NCBI GenBank assembly: GCA_947179155.2
Contig: OX359283.1
Span: 10,215,764 to 10,279,763 of the forward strand
Direction: 5' to 3'
DNA from: Hedera helix
Taxonomy: Eukaryota > Streptophyta > Magnoliopsida > Apiales > Araliaceae
Length of the DNA stretch: 64,000 nt
In this document: positions 35,137 through 46,250 of the stretch, in pieces
Layout: each line of letters opens with the position of its first letter
How positions within the stretch are numbered: position 1 is the first letter of the stretch
Translations under genes and position numbers: made by a program
Notes under the pieces: model-generated
The model's database searches: none
Told to the model about the DNA's origin: nothing
Seen by the model: the letters and a program-made list of their open reading frames with translations, nothing else

Positions 35137-36613
35137 TGTTGAACATTGAATGATTAAATTTGATGATTAGAAATAATGTACAAGGGCTGTATTAGATAAG
35201 ATCAAAACTGTTAGGTTGATCTATTGTTAATTGTATAAAAGTCTTGTGTGTTGTACTAAGACTTAGATAGATCAAAACTGTTAGGTTGATCTGTTGGTGT
35301 AATAAAATCGTAGAAAGAACTCTACGATTTGTGTCAAGGAAACTCTACGATTTGAACAGACTCTACGATCAAGGCAACCAATCGTAGAATGGACTCTACG
35401 ATTGTGGTCCAGAAGACTCTACGACCAAACAGACTATGTTCTTTACGAGAAACCTTAAATTGAACTCTACGATCAACAGTCTAACAATTGAGTAAACTCT
35501 ACGATGATCAGTAAGAGATGATCCTTTACAGATCAATCACGTCAGCAAGGATATTCGTAGAGTTGATCATATAAGATCGTTGAGCAAAAAGGCAAGAGAC
35601 ATCACGTTTCTCAGATCAGGAGCCATTCTATTCAAGTATTCAATCTTCATCAAAGTAACCAAAAAGGAAACCTCTTCAAATCGATCAAGTCAGAAAAGTC
35701 AGGAGTCTGACCCAAGCGCACTATGGAACAGAAAGAAGACTTTCAAGGCAGAAAAGTCAGAGGACTGTGTCTTATCAGTCCTATAGTTTGGAAGGACCAA
35801 ACGACTCTATAAAAGTTAGTGGGAACCTACGACTGACATATCTGTCCCAAAGGAAAAAGGAAACAACCTTCCATGGACTAACAGGTCAGATCAAATAATA
35901 TCTCATCAGAGCTTTAATGAGCTATATTAATATAATATTCAGCAGCTCTCCTCTGTGAGGTAACGGAAAGAAATACAAGTTCAAGCAGATGATCCAACGG
36001 GAAGAAATCTGAAGCCCTTACTTCTTAAATACTAAAATCAGCAAAAGAAAAAAAAAAGCACTGCAGAAAAAGAAAAACGCAAGAAGTGAAAAAGATTGAA
36101 CTGATAAGAAAGCCTGCACTGCTACTAAGCCCTTCAAACACTCAAGCTGATAAGCAACTTAGTAGCACATCCAAATATACATCAATCCAGAAGAGTTCTT
36201 TGTGAACCAGTGTAAGCAAGTCTGTTAGACTTGGAGAGTTCTTTGTGAACTAGTGTAAGCAAGTCTGTTAGACTTGTAAAGTTCTTTGTGAACTAAAATT
36301 CCAAGACTGCGGGTCTTGAAGGAATCTTAGTGATTCATATATTGTAAAAGTATCCTTAGTGGATTTGCTGCTGGAAGAACAGAACAGTGGAGTAGGAGTA
36401 TTGTGTGCTCTGAACCACTTAAAACCTAGAGTCTCTCTCATTCTGTCTTTCATTTGCTATATCTGCCATATAATTGTTTGTTGAATTATTAATTTAACAT
36501 TTCAAGAAAAGAATAACTAAATAATATTCCGCTGTGTTAAACTTCTGTTTAAGAATTAATTAAGTGAGATCTTTTCAAATAGAAGAAATTTTAAAAGAAT
36601 CTATTCAACCCCC
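35137..36613 (+). mobile_element. Element B 3' LTR, truncated
   Basis: Collinear with the first 1533 bp of the 5' LTR minus one 56-bp unit. It ends in the poly-C tract, where a family-A LTR starts. The last ~45 bp are not found anywhere downstream, so they were lost in the event that joined the second family-A leader to gypsy sequence at 46251. Confidence 0.9.
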
Positions 36614-38572
36614 TGAAAGTAATATGCCCTCAAGCCAATCACATTTGATGTGATAAGCATATACTTTGTAATCTTGTTCATTTATTAATAAAAGTATCAA
36701 GACATTTCTTTATTCATGATTAATTACTTGAATTAATCAAATGGATAAACCCATAGTTTTTGAGCAATGCTTTTAGAACCATGATGAGGATCATGCTAAT
36801 GAGATCTAAATTCAAGATAGCTCAAAACTACAATTGTTCCTAATCGTTGGATCACTAAAAAGGGGATTAGTAGATTCGGATAGATTGGTACATACTATGC
36901 TTGCTCTTATGAAGATGATGATTGATCTCATAATCATTTGTGTAGAGACACTAAAGCAAGTATGTAGGTGCTTATTAGAGAATAAGTTCACTGAACGTGA
37001 CTCGCTCAAGGAACACCTAATGGAGTTTTACTCGTCTGTCAATAGGAGTTTCTTATGTGATAGTCGTACAAGTGATCCTTAGACTTGAGATCATCTTAGT
37101 ATCTTGTGTGTACTAAGTTATACTTTGACATATTCCTTAAGACCTATTGGTATATCAAAGGATGTGATTGGGTATAATAAGGTACACATGGAGATAGATG
37201 AATGATCAACAAAGGATCTACCACTTCCAGTAAAGGGAGAGAATGTCCTATGCGATTCAATAAGTGACAACTCAGAAATCCCTGGCCAGGGTTGAATGGA
37301 ATTAGAAATGAGTTTCTAATTTACATTAACTAGAGTTGTGTATTTGTGAATTGAAATGCATATAATCAAATAAATAAGACTTGACAGAAATTCCGTGTCT
37401 TATATTTGATTGGGACATTGTGTGGTAGAAGGATTGAATTGTACGGTAACTATTTGCTGAAAGGTTCTTTTACGATTAAATGTTGAAATCTATATTATCT
37501 GGAAAGTCGACTAATCGCTAAGGGGGCTTACCCTTATTGTGGAATAATTATTTATTCTGAATTAAAGAGTTAATTCGTAATAAATGAATTAGAATTGTTC
37601 TAATTTATTTATTATACAACCGGTTTAATATGGAGAACCTAAAGGGTCACACCGCAAAAGAGTAATATTTATTTTAGAAGTGGATGGCATAATTGTAATA
37701 ATAAATTAAGTATATTTAATTTATACTATGATGATAGAATAAATTAAATAGCTTAATATTTATAATTTAGTATTTTAGAAATACTAATTATAAATTAATA
37801 AGAGGAGTCTTATTATTATTATTATTACTATTATTATTATTATTATTTAGTTCCTAAATGGTTTATGAATTAATTAATAAGTACTAATGTTATTATTAAA
37901 TAATTAAGTTCCTAAATAGTTTAGGAATTATAATTATAATAATTAATTAAGTTACTAAATGGTTTAGTAATTAATTAATAAGAAGTATTCTCATTATTAA
38001 ATAATTAAGTTCCTAAATGGTTTAGGAATTGTAATTAATTAATTTAGTTATTAATTAAATTGGGAATTAAATTAAAACCCTAATCCTAAATAGTTTAGGA
38101 GGGTTGACTAGATCTATAAATAAGAGGAGTCTTATCATAGATCAATGTTACACACTCTTTCATTAGATTAGAGAGAGTACTCTATAATTCTCTAGATCTA
38201 AGAGTTAGAGAGAGAGAGAGAATTAGGGTTAGCCACACATGGTTTGGAGAAACCAAGATCCACTTCTTTAATTCATAGATCTCTTGGTGGATCACCCCTA
38301 GAGGCTCAACACTTGGGGAGCTAACATTGATCCGTGGAATCTAAATGGTGAATTTGAAGAAGAACGTGAAGGATTAAAGGGAGATGAACTTGTACCCGTG
38401 GAAGCTTGGTTCTACAAAGGTATAAATTATTTTATCCTTCCTCAATTAATAATAGTCGCATAAGAAAGATCCGGGTTATTGGTTTGTACAAAAATTTTAA
38501 AATCTAATTTTCTTGCTTCCGTTGCGCTTATATAATTTGATTATATGTATGCCATATTTTTGCAAACCAACA
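36614..38572 (+). mobile_element. Family-A 5' LTR
   Basis: Starts TGAAAGTAATATGCC and ends GCAAACCAACA. It holds a TTA array (37811-37848), five hairpin units (37851-38100), a TATA-like TCTATAAATAAG at 38110 and a GA repeat near 38208-38221. About 19 differences from the 3' LTR were counted by eye. The short frame 36834-37082 recurs in every family copy only as LTR sequence. Confidence 0.9.
37849..38100 (+). repeat. Covarying hairpin array upstream of the LTR TATA box
   Basis: Five inverted repeats of the TTCCTAAATGGTTTAGGAA type at 37851, 37909, 37952, 38010 and 38084. The third reads TTACTAAATGGTTTAGTAA, a paired change in both arms. The first has one arm mismatch in this LTR but is perfect in the 3' LTR (45204). 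The older A' LTR has only about two recognisable units. Confidence 0.75.
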
Positions 38573-40480
38573 GTGGCATCAAGAGCCAAACTTATGCGAA
38601 TTATTAATTATTTTAATTTTATATATGTATGGGTATGTGTTTAGAACAATTCATTGGGCATAATTTGTTGTATAAAATCATGGGTATTGAAAATCAATTG
38701 CCAAAATCGTGTTTTTGAAAAGGAAAAAAAAAGTTTTTTTTAAATTTTTCGCGAACTGCTACAGTGCCAACGCGCGGGTATGCATCACGCGCGCAATGCG
38801 CGAGGACGGTCAGGGGCGCGCCGGGCGCGGGACTGCTTCGGGTGCACAGGTGCGCGTATGGCGCGGAAATTCGTTGAACGCGCGCAATGCGCGGGAATGG
38901 CGCGGTGGCAATTCCGTAAATAATGCAACTTCCGGATTTCTTAATTATTTTTTGTATTTTGAGCAGATTTTTTGAAATTAAAAATAAAAGGTTTATTTTG
39001 GGTAATTTTAAAAATTCAAAAATTACAAAAATACAATAAAAATAAATAGTTTATTTTTACATGATTTTATAATTAAAATAAAAGGTTTATTTTAAATATG
39101 AAATTAGATTTCGTGCAACTTTAATTGCCCATTAAATGATACCAATACATATATGGAATGATTTATTTAATTCATGAGATGAATATTATTTATTAATATA
39201 TATGTTGATATATATGATAATAAATGGGATTGATTATGGACTATTGACCAATGTGATTGGATTTAATTTTAATTAAATGCATGAATAAATGGGTTTTAAT
39301 AAATGGGGTCTGCGTACCTCGTCTTTCTAATTTTTCTTATGTATAATTCTATCTCCCTCCTATGTACTTCCCCTTGACTGTTGATCAAGGTTTCTATTTA
39401 TTGTAAATTATTTGTAATAGGATTAGTTAGAATTATTTTGAAGAATTGGAGCAAAGAAGCAAGGAGCGCATGAAGACCCGTTTGTAATGGAGCCCGAATT
39501 TAAATGTAATAGTTACATTTAATTTAATTTATTCTTGCACCTTAGGTTTGACCAATTGGTTTATTTGGTGGCTCGAATAAACCAAACTAGAATAAAAGTC
39601 CATAATCAATCCAAGTAGAATATAGTATTCTATATGTGCATGCTTATTTATATATATTATATATTATCAAACATGCTTCGCATGTTAATTAATATGACGC
39701 GTATTTTATATATATATGTGCATGTGCGCTAAACAAGATGAGACATTTAATATTAATAAACCCCTCATGATGTAGAATAAATATTATTTATAAAATGAAT
39801 TAAAATGTTTAATTCATGAATTAAAGGAGTTTAATTCAATTAAATAAAATTAGAATTGTTCTAATTTATTTATTCTACTACTCATAATATTAAGTTGTAA
39901 CGTTCAAAGATATTTATTAAAAATATCGAACGTCGCCTTCTAGCATGGTAAAACGATAGAGTATCAAATAATCATTATAAGTTTGTTGTGTCACACAAGG
40001 CTTATATTAATTTTTTGAGATGTTGTTTTATCACATTTGATGTTATAAAAAGAATTGAACATTACTGTTTTGTTGTGTCACACAAGGACGGTCTTTTTCT
40101 CTTCTAATATAAGAAAATGCTAGGTTGGACTTAACTTGGATAATTTTGATTTGGATGTGTCACACATGATCATAATAATCTAAGAGGCAAAATAAAAGGA
40201 GTTACATGTTAATGTAATTGACAAGAGTTGTCTACCTATTTATTTATATATCGTTTGTTGTGTCACACAAGGCTATATACATTTGAAATAGGATCCTTAT
40301 TCTCACTAGCAAATCTTTAACTAGATTTGTCGAACTATATAAAGAGGATAATATAGTTTGATGAAAATAGTGGGAGACACCATTTTAAATAAAGACCTAA
40401 TTTATTTTGGTAATTAATAAAACGAATGCATGTTAATGTTGTTATTAATTCACTTAAAGAATATTGTTATGTTTAATTCA
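38573..40480 (+). other. Family-A leader with GC-rich repeat patch
   Basis: Primer site GTGGCATCAAGAGCCAA, then 150 bp shared with the other copies. A CpG-dense patch (38748-38910) made of repeats such as GCGCGCAATGCGCG follows, then AT-rich leader. 39614-39632 has the conserved TAGAATA/TATTCTA palindrome, and 39671-39687 the AACATGCTTCGCATGTT hairpin. The frame 38709-38975 is a by-product of the GC patch. Confidence 0.75.
39986..40270. repeat. Four spaced palindromes in family-A leader
   Basis: TTGTGTCACACAA at 39986, 40073 and 40258, and ATGTGTCACACAT at 40155. Each has perfect 6-bp arms around a central C. Centres are 87, 82 and 103 bp apart, matching the order and approximate spacing in the older copy A'. 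Confidence 0.85.
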
Positions 40481-43400
40481 CTAACACTGCATAGCATAAT
40501 GTATGCTAACAATTAATCGAACCAAATTGTTCGGATTGATTAAACAAATTTGAGAATAGTTATCAATGCTGAAAAGCTAGCAAATGTCCTTAATTTGTCT
40601 ATTCCTACAAACGTTGTAGACTAAGCCTCTGAGGAAGAGATTGCTATTTTAAATGGCAAGATGATGCAAAGGTGGCTCAATACATCATGCTCGCATTCAT
40701 AAGTATCGAGTTACAGCGTCAGCACGAGAAAATGGATGCACCTACTATATTGCTGCGCATTCAATAGTTGTATGGTGAGCAAAGTAGGTCAACTAGATAT
40801 AAGATATCTAAGGAGCTCTTCCGATCTATAATAACCAATGGCACTACAGTAAAAGACACATGTCCTAAAGATGGTCGATTCGATTGATCAATTTGGACAA
40901 CAGGTTTTGTCAAGGATGGAGAGTTGAGTCAAGATTCGATCTTGCAGTCACTCACTGACTCTAATTCACAATATGTTGTGAACTTCAAACATTAATAAGC
41001 TAAAAGTCAGTTTAACTGATTTGCTTAAATATGTTGAAGACTGTTAAGAGTCACTTTCCTTCCTAGAAAAACCAAGTCTTACTTGTAGATGAATCTTCTA
41101 AGCGGAGGAAGATGGCCAAAGGTATTTCTGAGGAGTCAGAAAGAGTAGAAGGCAAAAGAAAGGCTAAATAAAGGACATAAATAAAAGTGATCCCAATGGC
41201 AAAGAAGTTTGCTTTCAATGCGATAAGCTGGGACACTGGAAGAACAACTACAAGAGAGTTGTAGTAGTTAAGTAGAAGAAGTTTAGTGAAGCTTCAACTA
41301 CAGTTATAGATTTGTTCATAATGAAATAGAACTTTCTATAAGTCAAGTTCTACTTAGGTATTAGATACCGAATGGTGGTCTCACATATGCAAGTCGTTGC
41401 AGAGACTAAGCAGAAGTAGAAAGCTAAATAAATGATAAGTAATCATGTGATGGGGAATGAAGTAAAGGTTGCTGCATTAGCCATGTGAACTTATAATTTA
41501 GCACTGCCTACGGGCAAGCCTATTAAGTTAGTAAGTTGTTACTATATTCCAGTTCTTAGAAACATTATTTCAGTTCCATGTGATGACAAGGAATGTTTTT
41601 TGACATTATAATAATGAACAATCGTTGTTCTGTTTATAATGATAATGTTTTATTTAGAACTGGTTGATTACTTAATAGATTTTGTATACTTGACTTATAT
41701 GAAAAATATTCCAATTTGAACAAACTAAAAGCAAATAGATGATATGAATCATACCTTCATGCAATACTGTTAACTCGGTCATGCTATTGAAACAAGACTA
41801 AAACAAGTTGTATAAAGATAGGCTTTTAGAGCTTTTGATTATGAATCAAATACAACTTGTGAATCTTGTATCATGGATAATATGACTAAATCTCCATTTA
41901 GTGGACATGGAGAGCGAGTTACGGAGTTGTTAGAGATGGTACACACAGTGGTGTGTGGGACCTATGACAACAAATGTAAGAGGAGAGTATTCATTCATTA
42001 CTTTCACTAATGATTCTAGATTTTGATATATGTATTTAATGAAATACAAATCCAAATCGTTTGAAATGTTCAAAGAATTCAAAAGTGAAGTATAGAAACT
42101 AAAGGCCAAAAGTATTAAAGTTCTTCGATTAGATCGAGAAGGGAATACTTAAAGTAGTAAGTTTCTAGATCATCTCAAGCGAAATGGTATTCTCACAATG
42201 GACATGGTGATGATCCATAATGAGTATTACCGATCTTCCAGTATCCTTGTAGGGTTATGCTCTAGAAACGATCGCATATCTACTAAATAAGATACCTTCA
42301 AATTCCGTCCCTAAGACTTCATATGAGTCATGGATAGGGAGGAAACCAAGTCTTAAGCATGTTAAGATTTGAATTGTTCAGCTTATGTTAAAAGGTTTGA
42401 CAAAGATAAGCTAGGGACATGATCTGATAAGTGTAAACTTGTGGGATATCCTAAAGAAAGTTTAGGGTATCACTTCTATAATCCGACTAACTAAAAGGTG
42501 TTTGTTGAAACACGCTGCCTTATAAGAAAAAGAAGTTTTTCCTTAAAGGGTTAGTGGGAGTAAAATAGATCTTAAAGAAGTTCAAGAACCACAAAACACT
42601 ACAGATAAAATGAAGGAATCTGTACAAGTAGATAAACCTATTGTACCACAACCAAGTCGTAAATCTGGTTTAGTACCGAAGATACCTGAATGGTATGGAT
42701 TCATCATAGATGATGATGATAAGGTACGCATCATAGTGGATGATGATCCAGATATATACGATGAGGTATGAGTGTTAGATACTCAAGAGAAATGGCTGAT
42801 GACCATAAAATCCGAAATGGGTCTTTGGAGAAAGACTAAAGCAGATGGCTAGGTGTAGACCTATAAGACCTGACTAGTGGTAAAAAGATTTCAACCAAGG
42901 TCAATGAGTTGACTATGATGAAATTTTTCACTAGTGAAAATGCATATATCCATTCGGATTTTACTTGCATTTGCAGCTTACTATACAAAAGGGTGTATGT
43001 ATGATACAACCAAGAGAATTTGTCTCCATATAGATGGAGCAAATCAAGTATGTAAGTTACAACGATCCAATTATGAATTGAAGCAAGTTTCTCGAAGATG
43101 GAACATCCGTTTTGATGAGACAATCAAAAGAGTTTGATTTTATCAAAGACAAGGATGAACCAAGTATGTACAAAGGTTAGTGGGAGCACTGTGACATTCC
43201 TAGTATTATATGTTGATATAATATCAATAAGGAATGACATACCGATGCTACAATCAGTAAAGATGTGGTTGTCTAAAACTTCTCCATTAAGGACTTGGGA
43301 GAAGCGTCCTAATATTCTATTTAGGATAAAGGTCTATAGAGATAGATCATAAAGGATGCTCGACTTAACCCAAGGGATGTACATTGATTCGTTGAAATGT

Positions 43401-43950
43401 ACTAGACTTGATATTGCTTATGTATAATAAGCAGATATCAGTTCAATTTTGGAGAAGAATATTAGAAAAGAGTTTCTAATGATGGGCCTGATATAAAACT
43501 AGAGGGTTTAACAAACTCAAGTTTATTCAGACTAACCAAGATAACAATATATCCATTTTAGGTAATATGATTACCATGAACGGTGCTGCAGTGAGTTGGA
43601 AAAGTTCCAAACAGCAAAGAGTTGATGATTTAGTGACAAAGACATAGTAAATAACTATAAGTGAAGCTGCAAAGGTGATTGTTTGGTTAAACAAGTTCAT
43701 TACAGAACTTATAATGGTTCCTAACATTAAAGGAGTTTAATTCGCCAAGGAACCTAAGTCTCATCTGAAATCCAAACATGTGTTGCGGCGCTTTTATATG
43801 ATTAGATGAATCATTGAAAAGGAGACGACACCATAAAGATGGTAGACTCTTAGAACAGCATTACAGATCCATTAACTAAAGCATTTACTAAGCAATTTGT
43901 ACACCACTTAGAGAAAAATGGTATGGGGATACCAAAGGGCGATTGGCTTT
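40481..43950 (+). pseudogene. Wrecked copia gag-pol of the young family-A copy
   Basis: Recognisable piecemeal in all three frames: gag (40480-41200), a knuckle CFQCDKLGHWKNNY with the last Cys replaced (about 41210), a protease remnant near 41360, integrase pieces around 41880-42380 (CIMDNMTKSPFSG, later TPS-like segments), RT fragments (42934-43330, including VCKLQRSNYELKQVSRRWN and TFLVLYVD with the final Asp of the catalytic pair lost) and RNase H remnants (43560-43950, including AVSWKSSKQ). Frameshifts, deletions and stops are numerous; no stretch could give a working enzyme. This contrasts with the near-identical LTRs. Confidence 0.85.
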
Positions 43951-43966
43951 AGTGCAAGTGGGAGAT

Positions 43967-45925
43967 TGAAAGTAATATGCCCTCAAGCCAATCACATTTG
44001 ATGTGATAAGCATATACTTTGTAATCTTGTTCATTTATTAATAAAAGTATCAAGACATTTCTTTATTCATGATTAATTACTTGAATTAATCAAATGGATA
44101 AACCCATAGTTTTTGAGCAATGCTTTTAGAACCATGATGAGGATCATGCTAATGAGATCTAAATTCAAGATAGCTCAAAACTAAAATTGTTCCTAATCGT
44201 TGGATCACTAAAAAGGGGATTAGTAGATCCGGATAGATTGGTACATATTATGCTTGCTCTTATGAAGATGATGATTGATCTCATAATCATTTGTGTAGAG
44301 ACACTAAAGCAAGTATGTAGGTGCTTATTAGAGAATAAGTTCACTGAACGTGACTCGCTCAAGGAACACCTAATGGAGTTTTACTCGTCTGTCAATAGGA
44401 GTTTCTTATGTGATAGTCGTACAAGTGATCCTTAGACTTGAGATCATCTTAGTATCTTGTGTGTACTAAGTTATACTTTGACATATTCCTTAAGACCTAT
44501 TGGTATATCAAAGGATGTGATTGGGTATAATAAGGTACACATGGAGATAGATGAATGATCAACAAAGGATCTACCACTTCCAGTAAAGGGAGAGAATGTC
44601 CTATGCGATTCAATAAGTGACAACTCAGAAATCCCTGGCCAGGGTTGAATGGAATTAGAAATGAGTTTCTAATTTACATTAACTAGAGTTGTCTATTTGT
44701 GAATTGAAATGCATATAATCAAATAAATAAAACTTGACAGAAATTCCGTGTCTTGTATTTGATTGGGACATTGTGTGGTAGAAGGATTGAATTGTACGGT
44801 AACTATTTGCTGAAAGGTTCTTTTACGATTAAATGTTGAAATCTATATTATCTTGAAAGTCGACTAATCGCTAAGGTGGCTTACCCTTATTGTGGAATAA
44901 TTATTTATTCTGAATTAAAGAGTTAATTCGTAATAAATGAATTAGAATTGTTCTAATTTATTTATTATACAACCGGTTTAATATGGAGAACCTAAAGGGT
45001 CACACCGCAAAAGAGTAATATTTATTTTAGAAGTGGATGGCATAATTGTAATAATAAATTAAGTATATTTAATTTATACTATGATGATAGAATAAATTAA
45101 ATAGCTTAATATTTATAATTTAGTATTTTAGAAATACTAATTATAAATTAATAAGAGGAGTCTTATTATTATTATTATTACTATTATTATTATTATTATT
45201 TAGTTCCTAAATGGTTTAGGAATTAATTAATAAGTACTAATGTTATTATTAAATAATTAAGTTCCTAAATAGTTTAGGAATTATAATTATAATAATTAAT
45301 TAAGTTACTAAATGGTTTAGTAATTAATTAATAAGAAGTATTCTCATTATTAAATAATTAAGTTCCTAAATGGTTTAGGAATTGTAATTAATTAATTTAG
45401 TTCTTAATTAAATTGGGAATTAAATTAAAACCCTAATCCTAAATAGTTTAGGAGGGTTGACTAGATATATAAATAAGAGGAGTCTTATCATAGATTAAGG
45501 TTACACACTCTTTCATTAGATTAGAGAGAGTACTCCATAATTCTCTAGATCTAAGAGTTAGAGAGAGAGAGAGAATTAGGGTTAGCCACTCATGGTTTGG
45601 AGAAACCATGATCCACTTCTTTAATTCATAGATCTCTTGGTGGATCACCTCTAGAGGCTCAACACTTGGGGAGCTAACATTGATCCGTGGAATCTAAACG
45701 GTGAATTTGAAGAAGAACGTGAAGGATTAAAGGGAGATGAACTTGTACCCGTGGAAGCTTGGTTCTACAAAGGTATAAATTATTTTATCCTTCCTCAATT
45801 AATAATAGTCGCATAAGAAAGATCCGGGTTATTGGTTTGTACAAAAATTTTAAAATCTGATTTTCTTGCTTCCGTTGCGCTTATATAATTTGATTATATG
45901 TATGCCATATTTTTGCAAACCAACA
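43967..45925 (+). mobile_element. Family-A 3' LTR
   Basis: 1959 bp, the same length as the 5' LTR. Its TATA-like box lies at about 45463 and its hairpin array at 45202-45453. A second primer site follows directly at 45926. Confidence 0.9.
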
Positions 45926-46250
45926 GTGGCATTAAAAGCCAAACTTATGTGAATTATTAATTGTTTTAATTTTATATATGTATGGGTATGTGTTTAGAAC
46001 AATTCATTGGGCATAATTTGTTGTATAAAATCATGGGTATTGAAAATCAATTGCAAAAATCGTGTTTTTGAAAAGAAAAAAAAAGTTTTTTTTAAATTTT
46101 TCGCGAACTGCTACAGTGCCAACGCGCGGGTATGCATCACGCGCGCAATGCGCGAGGACGGTCAGGGGCGCGCCAAGCACGGGACTGCTTCGGGCGTTGC
46201 TTCGGGCGCTGCTTCGAGCGCACAGGTGCGCGCATGGCGCGAAAATCCCG
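45926..46250 (+). mobile_element. Second partial family-A leader
   Basis: Nearly identical to 38573-38880, including the GC-rich patch, but with a tandem GCTTCGGGCG(C/T)T repeat that the first leader lacks. It breaks off at about 46250, inside GCGAAAATCCCG, and gypsy sequence follows without a gap. Confidence 0.8.

Larger units (their letters stand above)
24911..36613 (+). mobile_element. SIRE-type Ty1/copia element B
   Basis: The best-preserved element in the window: 5' LTR (24911-26487), initiator-Met-type primer site TTGGTATCAGAGCAGG, gag, protease-integrase-RT-RNase H, a ~490-bp spacer, a large third ORF, a purine tract GGGGGAGA and a 3' LTR that is cut at 36613. Domain order (integrase before RT) makes it copia; the large gag with coiled coil and the third ORF point to the SIRE/Maximus lineage. 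It is inserted in gag of element E. No target duplication can be checked because its 3' end is gone. Confidence 0.9.
36614..45925 (+). mobile_element. Young copia family-A element with dead interior
   Basis: Two LTRs of exactly 1959 bp (36614-38572, 43967-45925) enclose a 5.4-kb interior with primer site, long leader, heavily broken gag-pol and the purine tract GTGCAAGTGGGAGAT. It is inserted in the poly-C of the element B 3' LTR. Instead of host sequence, another primer site and leader follow the 3' LTR, so this is an LTR-interior-LTR-interior array cut short. Confidence 0.9.

Noticed and set aside
36834..37082. 82-codon frame repeated at 44187 and, in broken form, at 5131 and in the inverted fragments
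   Set aside because: It is part of the family-A LTR upstream of the TATA-like box; copies in older LTRs are frameshifted.
39986..40270. CRISPR-like regular repeats
   Set aside because: Only four short palindromes with non-identical spacers in a retrotransposon leader of a plant genome; no cas genes.
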